Source: Rugalucina vietnamica
Taxonomy: Eukaryota; Mollusca; Bivalvia; Lucinida; Lucinidae
DNA: 64,000 bases
Direction: 5' to 3'
Assembly: GCA_964017185.1 (NCBI GenBank)
Contig: OZ024870.1
Coordinates: 27,613,621-27,677,620, forward strand
The notes under the pieces are model-generated. The model was given only the letters and a program-made list of their open reading frames with translations, was not told the origin of the DNA and made no database searches. Made by a program: the position numbers and the translations under genes. This document shows positions 57,646 to 64,000 of this stretch, one piece after another. The stretch's first letter is position 1. Each line of letters starts with the position of its first letter.

Positions 57646-58492
57646 ATATTCAAGTGATTTGCTCTCTCTCTGCCTCCTCAAAGCCCCGGTGGTCCAGACT
57701 CACAACAGGATGGAATACGTTCAACCTGAAAAAGAAATGATAGATATTATAACATTGCGAGCATGTTTTTACAATGAATAAAATTATGTATTAAATCTTG
57801 CTGTATCTTTAATGAACTTTTGCACCGCTTCAAAAAGGATGACATTATCATCATATGACAGATTAGAATTTCCATTCAATAGTAAATGTGTATTTAATGG
57901 ATGGAGATGCCGTGTTTTTTGAAAAAGTGAGAGTCTTGGTATTGTGAATCGCCTGCATCTAAAAAGGTAATGCTCTGCATCTTCAATTTCATCTAAACAG
58001 TCACAAAGTGGGCTATCCCGAAGGTGATTTCGACAAAGATCATTATTGAGATTACTGCAGGAATTTCGCAATCTACAGTGTAATACAGCCAGCCTTCTCT
58101 TTCCATAAATGTAGTAAGCAGGTACTTTAATGTTTGAGCAAAAATCCTTTTTTATTTGATAACAAAATGAGTCATATGATTGGCTATCGCGATAGTGCAC
58201 CTGTATATTATTCCATGCATTTATAGATGAAGGAATGCAAGATTCGCTAAATATTGTTGTCCGTTGGGAAAAAGTAGAAATATTGGCTCTATTGCGTAAA
58301 TTATAAGGCGTAGAATTGCCTACAGTAGGCGGTATAAGTTCATTTATGTATGATGGTGCCATACTATGTGAAACTTTATACATAAATTTTAACTTTTGGT
58401 TTCTTCTTCTTAATGCCAACGAATCCCACCCACATTCATTATATAGTCGTTCAAGTGATACAGATCTAGTTAAACCAGTAACAATGCGCGCC
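57434..58492 (-). mobile_element. 5'-truncated antisense copy of the same retrotransposon family
   Basis: AACTGGG flanks both ends (57427-57433, 58493-58499), a 7-bp target-site duplication. The coding part on the minus strand runs from about 58492 (ARIVTGLTRSV) to the stop at 57784-57786 and is open throughout. It ends in the Cys/His cluster CDCLDEIEDAEHYLFRC. The 3' UTR carries GAAGGGCTGTAGCTAAGGTTGG and ends TTAAATATGTTTAAACTAAA, as does the 3' end of the host copy near 59531. The two copies are related but clearly diverged. Confidence 0.85.
57602..57650. repeat. (AAAT)n microsatellite
   Basis: About 12 units of AAAT/TAAA inside the 3' UTR of the antisense copy. Confidence 0.9.
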
Positions 58493-59192
58493 AACTGGGC
58501 TGACCAGATCTGTCTCCTTAGAAAACTTATATAAAGAATGTGGGTGGATCTCACTTTCGGAGAGAAGAAAACAACAAAAGCTAAATTTCATGTTTAAAGT
58601 CCATCAAGGCCAAGTGCCAAATTATATTTCTGATCTGATTCCACCCTTGGTCAGAGATGTATCAAACTACCCTCTTAGAAATATGCATAACTATTCAGTT
58701 CCATTCGCTCGTACAGAAATTTTTAAAAAATCATGCATCCCTTCATCTATTTGTCTTTGGAATGCAGCCGACAATACGCTGAAGGATTCGAACTCTCTTC
58801 AGTCATTTAAATATCAACAAAAGCGTATATCCAGTGTAAACCTTAAAGTACCCAGTTACTACATAGCTGGTAACAGACGTCTATCTGTGCTGCATGCACG
58901 GATGCGCAATAATTGCAGTAATCTAAATTTGGATTTGTTTAATAACTTCTTGCGCCCCGATTCATTTTGTAGTTGTCTTCAGGAACCAGAAAATGCTGAG
59001 CATTACCTTTTTAAATGTTACAAGTATAATGACCAGCGTATGGAGTTATTCCAAAAATTGAGGACATATCATCCTTTATCAGTTGAACTTTTGATGTCTG
59101 GAAATCCTAACCTAACTGAAGAAGACAATCAAACTATTTTTGAGGCTGTCCACACTTTTATTCGGACATCATCACGCTTTGATGGCACGTAA

Positions 59193-59531
59193 ACCAATGA
59201 TAACACTCTAAAAGCAAGATTCTAAATATGCTTTCCAAACTATCAAAAAACGCTAAACCACCAAGGCCGTCTCATCATGTTTTTCATCCACACCACATTC
59301 ATAATCATTCCTCATCTCAAAATCATATTGAGTTCAGCTTCTGAAATTATTATTATCACTCATCGTTCTTCACCGTTTATCATATTCTTGATGAAGCTTT
59401 CTTAAAGTTATTATATGTCGCTTTTCTACGTTTTGTATGTACACTGTAGGGGAAGGGCCGTAACTAATGTTGGAAAAACTTGTGGCCCAACCCCATGCTT
59501 AACAAGAGCAATAAATATGTTTAAACTAAAC
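59193..59531 (+). other. 3' UTR of the interrupted retrotransposon
   Basis: Contains GGGGAAGGGCCGTAACTAATG and ends AATAAATATGTTTAAACTAAAC at about 59531, matching the 3' end of the antisense copy at 57434. This fixes the 3' boundary of the element. Confidence 0.75.
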
Positions 59532-59651
59532 TGCAAACCCGTGCGGATAGCCTCAGCCATAAATAACACAATATACATGAAGTAAATAAGAAAGACAAAA
59601 ACAAGTGAGGTGTATTGATCAATATGATAAAAATTCCACCATGTGATCTAC

Positions 59652-59757
59652 CAATGGTACCAATGGTACCATTGGCAGCAGAAAAACGTTCAGGGTTTTC
59701 TGGTTACCATTGGTAAAAATGGTACCAACAGTTCTCCCATTGGGAGAACCCCGAACG
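59652..59757. repeat. Hairpin with CCAATGGTACC repeats
   Basis: Includes the perfect palindrome CCAATGGTACCATTGG (59660-59675) and outer arms ACGTTCAGGGTTTTC / GAACCCCGAACGT. Confidence 0.65.
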
Positions 59758-59776
59758 TAGCCATAGAACGGGGAAT

Positions 59777-59946
59777 TACAGACAACTCGCCCCAAAGACA
59801 ACTCGCCCCAAGACAACTCGCCCCACATAAAACTCGACCCAAGACAACTCGCCCCACTTTCAGAAGACAACTCGCCCCACTTTAAAAGACAACTCGCCCC
59901 ACTTTAGAAGCCAACTCGCCCCACTTTTAAAGACAACTCGCCCCAT
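59777..59946. repeat. ACAACTCGCCCC minisatellite
   Basis: Nine units of ACAACTCGCCCC with spacers such as AAAG and ACTTTAGAAG. It is a sequence variant of the ACAACTCGGCCC units at 2934, 5890, 8800, 49006 and 50345. The spacers here resemble those at 5890-5950. No inverted partner is seen before the window ends. Confidence 0.8.
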
Positions 59947-60736
59947 TGTCTTAGACCGCCCTCTTTATCCCCTCTATGGAATTCGATCCATCTTATTAGA
60001 GAACTTAGCAAACTAATGTTTTGTTGTCTCAATAAGTCTTTGTTTTCTTTCTAAAAGTAAAAACCCACAAGGAAAACTCCACCCACAATATATACAATTA
60101 AATATTTTCTTTTCCCCATTATGTAAAAACAGTAAGATATGAATTATTAAAGATACAATATTAAAACACTAAAATTCTAAAACTAAATTATTTAAAAAAC
60201 ATTATAAAATTTAAAAGTCCTACAACGCAATAGCAGTGAGTGAATAAAAATATCAACGGTCATAATTGACTACTCCGCCAGCAAGGTATAATCACGCCCA
60301 CCCCTATTTCCTTAGACGTGTTTTGCACCTATATTTACCTGTAAAAAGCACGTGTTGGTTTGTTTGTCTAACCCCCTTGTTGTCTAACCGTCATTGATCG
60401 TTAGCTAATGTGCTGATTTGAATGGTCAATATAAAAATGAATAGTAATGATGGATGGTTTGACGGAGGACTCAATTGGCGAGAAACCATGAGGTTCACTG
60501 AACCATCATTATAAAATTTAAAAGTCCTATTACGCAACAGTAGTCAGTGAATAAAGATTATTAACGGTCATAATTGGCGAGAAGCCGTGAGGTTCACTAG
60601 TGAGTGAATAATTAATGGTCATAATATTATGGATGGAAAGCCGTGAAAAACAATGTGGTACCGAACCGAATAGGGTTGATTCTTCAAAGTTAATGATTAC
60701 TCACTTGTGGCCATATTGCGTTTGATATTTTAAATA
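59947..60736. repeat. AT-rich stretch with partial direct repeats
   Basis: AAAATTTAAAAGTCCTA(C/T) with GTGAATAAA and AACGGTCATAATTG occurs at about 60206 and 60510. No gene was seen. Confidence 0.5.
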
Positions 60737-61256
60737 TGTAACGAACAGCCAAGCCAAGCCACAGCAAACCTCGTCGGTGTAAAAGCATGCTCATCCACCA
60801 AGGGTGGTTTACTGCGCTATATACTCAACACTTACTCGATTCACAAAGTTTCGAGCTTGAAATTTGCATATTACAAGCACTCAATATGCCGCTAATACGT
60901 TGAACCAACGAATTTTTTCCAAGGGAGGCTATCCCGTCACATTACTACCCCCTCCGAGAAGACTCGTCCCGAATCTTGGCCTGGGGACTACATGGGCAAG
61001 GCAACCCCGGTCTGGCTAACAGTTGTCATTATCCCACCGCTGCCACCAAATTTAACGAACAGCCGAGCCGAGACACATCAAACCTCGTCGGTGGAAAAGC
61101 ATGCTCATCCACCAATGGTGGTTTACTGCGCTATATACTCAACTCTTACTCGATTCACAAAGTTTCGAGCTTGAAATTTGCATATTACAAACACTCAATA
61201 TGCCGCTAATACGTTGAACCAACGTATTTTTTTCCAAGGGAGGCTATCCCGTCACA
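60737..61256 (-). mobile_element. Miniature LTR retrotransposon (TRIM-like)
   Basis: Two direct repeats of 205-206 bp (60737-60941 and 61051-61256) flank only 109 bp. On the minus strand each begins TGTGACGGGATAGCC, and one ends TTACA (TG...CA). Next to the 5' LTR the plus strand has ATCCCACCGCTGCCACCA (61031-61048), identical to the 3' end of tRNA-Leu(AAG) plus CCA, hence an 18-nt primer-binding site two bases from the LTR. A purine-rich GGAGGGGGTAGTAA precedes the other LTR. AATA flanks both ends (60733-60736, 61257-61260). There is no coding capacity; any mobility would rely on an autonomous LTR element. Confidence 0.85.
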
Positions 61257-61760
61257 AATAAATGCTCATACGGAGAAATATTGAGCCGATACCTTACCTG
61301 TAATTCAGTTTATTGCCGATAAAAAATGTACATAAATGAATAGGACATTGACTTTCAATGTTTAATTAAAACTTTATTACGGCAGATATCAAATTTGTTC
61401 TTTCGGAATATTGTTATTTAATGTATTCCTGATTTAATGGATATTGTTTCGTTAAATTATCTTGATTTTTTGAATGGACAAAATCAAAATTTAAAAAGGT
61501 CCTGTTTTTCTAAATTTGTTTTTTCGGATTATTCATCAGAAGAAAATGATCTTTCTAAAGACATGCTTAACTTCAAAATCAAGCGACATTTGGCGTGGAC
61601 AAATTGCGTGTGTTTTATATATATAGCTACTTTGAGTTTTTTTTCTAATTTCCGTAAATCAATAGTTTTATCGGCAAATCCCGTAAACCGGGCGGACAAT
61701 TACGAAATACCAATGCATAAGCGTCTGCTATTTCGCATAAAGGTGTAATACTTCTTTTCC
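61257..61760. other. No gene recognised
   Basis: An open frame of 103 codons at 61437-61748 has an AT-driven composition and no family resemblance. Confidence 0.4.
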
Positions 61761-61823
<63 letters not shown>

Positions 61824-61828
61824 TTTTT

Positions 61829-61859
<31 letters not shown>

Positions 61860-61863
61860 TTTT
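61761..61863. repeat. (TTTA)n microsatellite
   Basis: About 25 units of TTTA with one interruption near 61827. Confidence 0.95.
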
Positions 61864-62229
61864 CTTTAACATGGAGATTACTTATTTACACGAAAGATAA
61901 AAAATAAAAAGTCTTTTTTTCTCACCTCGAATGATAATCGATTTAAAATTTATGAAAGATGCTACACAATGATCGCGATTAACTTTTGAGTATAATTTTA
62001 TAAACATTTCATATCCTCACAAAATGTGACACCTCTGAACAACAAACGCATTGTGCATTGTAATAATGCACATCAACATTATTGTCGTAATTGCAATTGG
62101 TCCAATTAAAGTTTGCATTTCACACCTAAGTAACACTTTTTACTCAATCTGATGACCAAACAATAGCGTCTCCGTGTCCCAGTTTGAACAAAGCAAAAAC
62201 CGACATAAAAATTCTTAATTATCTTCATT

Positions 62230-62233
<4 letters not shown>

Positions 62234-62285
<52 letters not shown>
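62234..62285. repeat. (CT)n microsatellite
   Basis: About 26 CT units. Confidence 0.95.
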
Positions 62286-62289
<4 letters not shown>

Positions 62290-62540
62290 AAGCTGCAGAA
62301 AAACACTGAAGCTGTACACTGTTTTCAATGAAATTAAGATTTGTTTTTACTGTGCTGCTACTTTTTACGCTGATTCGTTCTTATTTTCTTATTTTATTTC
62401 TGCTCTCAGCCACGGTCTGGATCATCCCGTTGAGTTTTCTGGAATCGCATACAGTATTCATTCATTCATTCTCAGTCACAAGTCGCAAGATACATCAATT
62501 CATTATTTTTGTTTTTTTACTTTTTAAAAATTCATTAAAT

Positions 62541-62573
<33 letters not shown>

Positions 62574-62604
62574 TTTTTTTTTATCAAAAGATTAGTACTA
62601 GATC
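62286..62604. other. No gene recognised; poly-T tract
   Basis: The open frame at 62328-62609 runs into a poly-T tract (62541-62582) and is driven by hydrophobic codons. It is not supported as a gene. Confidence 0.4.
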
Positions 62605-62974
62605 TATAATTAATATTACACAAAAATGCAGATATTGACGATACGATTTTGAACAGTTCAGTGGCGCATCTATGTTGTTTTAGTTAATCTATAACCTAAG
62701 GGTATGATTTAAAGCGTGACTGATTTTATGACATGCAGTCTGGGATTATAAAACCTTAACCATTTCACATTTTAGCCGCGGCGTGAGAAAACCGGTATTG
62801 GGGGTTTTCCGACCAGGTCTGACACTAACCGGCTTGTATGTTACAACATTTTTTTTTTTTTTTTAAACAACACAACAACAACAACAACAACAAAAAAAAA
62901 AAAAAAAAAAAAAAAAAGATAAGTACTATAATTCAATATTACACAAAATATGCGACACGATTTTGATCACGATT
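62605..62974. repeat. Duplicated segment and simple repeats beside the MITE pair
   Basis: 62605-62712 (AATATTACACAAAA... GTGGCGCATC... GGTATGATTTA) recurs, split, at 62934-62975 and 63948-64000 around two MITEs. A truncated GAGCC-type MITE (TAGCCGCGGCGTGAGAAAAC) is at 62774-62840. It is followed by poly-T and then (CAA)n and poly-A at about 62867-62918. Confidence 0.7.
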
Positions 62975-62975
62975 A

Positions 62976-63457
62976 GGCTGCGTGCACATAGAAATATACG
63001 GTATGCGGTATATGGTATTCGCTATACGCTATTCGGTATCCGCTATACGCTATACGGGCACGGCGGTTCACATAGTAGAAGTAGCACGTGCTGTCAGTGT
63101 TCTATTTTCGTGAGTATGAAAAGAGTTGCAAATTCGGTGTTTTACATATGCATGAGGATTCAAATATATGCTTTTATTATGCAAAAATTGTTTTTAACTT
63201 AGTTTTCTAGCAAAACGCTCTAAAACTCGTGTAGATACAGACCAGCAAAACCACTATACGCTATACGAAAATCGAACATGTTCGATTCCCACTATACTAT
63301 ACTATACGCACCTATGCGCGCCTATACGAACTTTTCGAATAGTGTCCTCCTATGTGACCCGGTATAAGGAAATCATAATGTTTGATTTTAAGTATTCGCG
63401 TGCCCTCAAAAACGTACACCGTATACCCGAATAGTCTACTCCTATGTGACCGCAGCC
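62976..63457. mobile_element. PIF/Harbinger-like MITE 1 with TTA duplication
   Basis: The ends are GGCTGCGTGCACATAG and CTATGTGACCGCAGCC. TTA flanks both sides (62973-62975, 63458-63460). It contains repeated CGCTATACG/ATTCGGTAT motifs near the left end and their complements near the right, so most of it can fold. A 3-bp TTA duplication fits PIF/Harbinger. Confidence 0.8.
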
Positions 63458-63460
63458 TTA

Positions 63461-63946
63461 GTCTGCGTTCACATAGAAATATACGGTGTACGGTATACGA
63501 TATTCGCTATACGCTATTCGGTATTCGCTATACGCTATACGGGCACGGCGGTTCACATAGATGTAGCACGTGCTTTCAATAATAGTTTTATGAGAAGTTA
63601 TTTACGTTGTTTAACATATTAATGAGGAATCAAATATATGACTTTATTATGAAAAAATCATTTTAACTAACCTTTCTATAGCAAAACACTCTATAGCTTT
63701 TGTAAAATAAAAATTCAGACCAGCAAAACCAGTTGTCACACACTATACACTATACGAAAATCGAACATGTACGATTCCCTCTATACTATACTATACGCAC
63801 CTATACGCGCCTATACGAACTTTTCGAATAGTGTCCTCCTGTGTGACCCGGTATAAGGAAATCATAATGTTTGATTTCAAGTATTCGCGTGCCCTCAAAA
63901 ACGTACACCGTATACCCGAATAGTCTACTCCTATGTGACCGCAGCC
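63461..63946. mobile_element. PIF/Harbinger-like MITE 2, tandem to MITE 1
   Basis: Same family and orientation, sharing the central TTA with MITE 1 and ending CTATGTGACCGCAGCC before TTA (63947-63949). The first bases read GTCTGCG in place of GGCTGCG. Confidence 0.8.
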
Positions 63947-64000
63947 TTAGTGGCGCATCAATGTTGTTTTAGTTTATCTATGACCTAGGGGTATGATTTA

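Larger units (their letters stand above)
54631..59192 (+). pseudogene. Non-LTR retrotransposon ORF2: 2A-like leader, APE endonuclease, RT, C-terminal Cys/His region; interrupted
   Basis: The frame starts at 54631 (upstream start not certain). A hydrophobic leader ends in the 2A-like GDIETNPGP (54940-54966). The endonuclease follows: NIRSVRNKLDYIKEQ, LTETHL near 55074, HGGGVMLYV, GDLNED, and HISDHSA near 55577. A one-base insertion in the T-run 55327-55333 shifts the frame. The RT has DVSKAFDRVW, GVPQGSVLGPLLF at 56867 and FADD at 56957-56968. The frame stops shortly after EAARIVTG, where a 1,059-bp antisense copy of the same family is inserted (57434-58492). It resumes in frame at TRSVSLENLYKEC and ends at 59192 after a Cys/His cluster (CSCLQEPENAEHYLFKC). 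Removing the insert with one 7-bp duplication leaves one shift, so only two events inactivated this copy. Confidence 0.85.

Noticed and set aside
62328..62609. Hydrophobic 93-codon frame that could suggest a membrane peptide
   Set aside because: Its hydrophobic tail comes from a poly-T tract (Phe codons). Nothing supports expression.

Overview
This is eukaryotic, AT-rich, repeat-dense DNA, most likely from a bivalve mollusc. That is an inference. It rests on dispersed repeats ending in CTCACCTGAGCC-type hairpins, Jockey/CR1-like retrotransposons (one with a 2A-like peptide), and arrays of 130-455 bp units inside mobile elements, a pattern known from oysters and clams. There are no bacterial features, no rRNA genes and no convincing tRNA. 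Only one locus looks like a host gene: a nine-finger zinc-finger protein on the minus strand at 25264-26574.

Layout. 1-9 kb: two copies of a 416-bp direct repeat, two palindromic elements, and a 5'-truncated retrotransposon (2981-5744, minus) with one nonsense codon. That copy landed inside a larger element whose ends carry an ACAACTCGGCCC minisatellite (2934-8893). 9-14 kb: a decayed retrotransposon with a C-terminal finger-like motif and a GC-rich inverted-repeat element. 14-24 kb: long arrays of dispersed tandem-repeat elements (called families I and II here). 24-26.6 kb: a 730-bp segment repeated in inverse orientation at 52 kb, then the zinc-finger gene. 26.6-36.5 kb: a nest of insertions. 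A family II element is interrupted by a retrotransposon, itself interrupted by an 803-bp element, and by a 4,855-bp element with about 570-bp terminal inverted repeats that carries a family III element. 36.5-43.5 kb: MITEs and a 616-bp hAT-like element. 43.5-50.5 kb: a second copy of the first retrotransposon family, a different RT fragment, and a second minisatellite-ended element (49006-50457). 51.7-59.5 kb: repeats, then a nearly complete retrotransposon (ORF1-like frame, then ORF2 with 2A, endonuclease, RT and a Cys/His-rich C terminus), broken by one T-run frameshift and by a 1,059-bp antisense copy of its own family. 59.6-64 kb: minisatellites, a 520-bp miniature LTR retrotransposon with a primer site matching tRNA-Leu, microsatellites and two tandem TTA-flanked MITEs.

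The most interesting pattern is that three dispersed families (I, II, III), unrelated in sequence, share one design: a short inverted motif near each end, a core of tandem units, a GC-rich microsatellite, and a terminal hairpin followed by AAAA. Target-site duplications allow a relative order of insertion to be read for much of the window.
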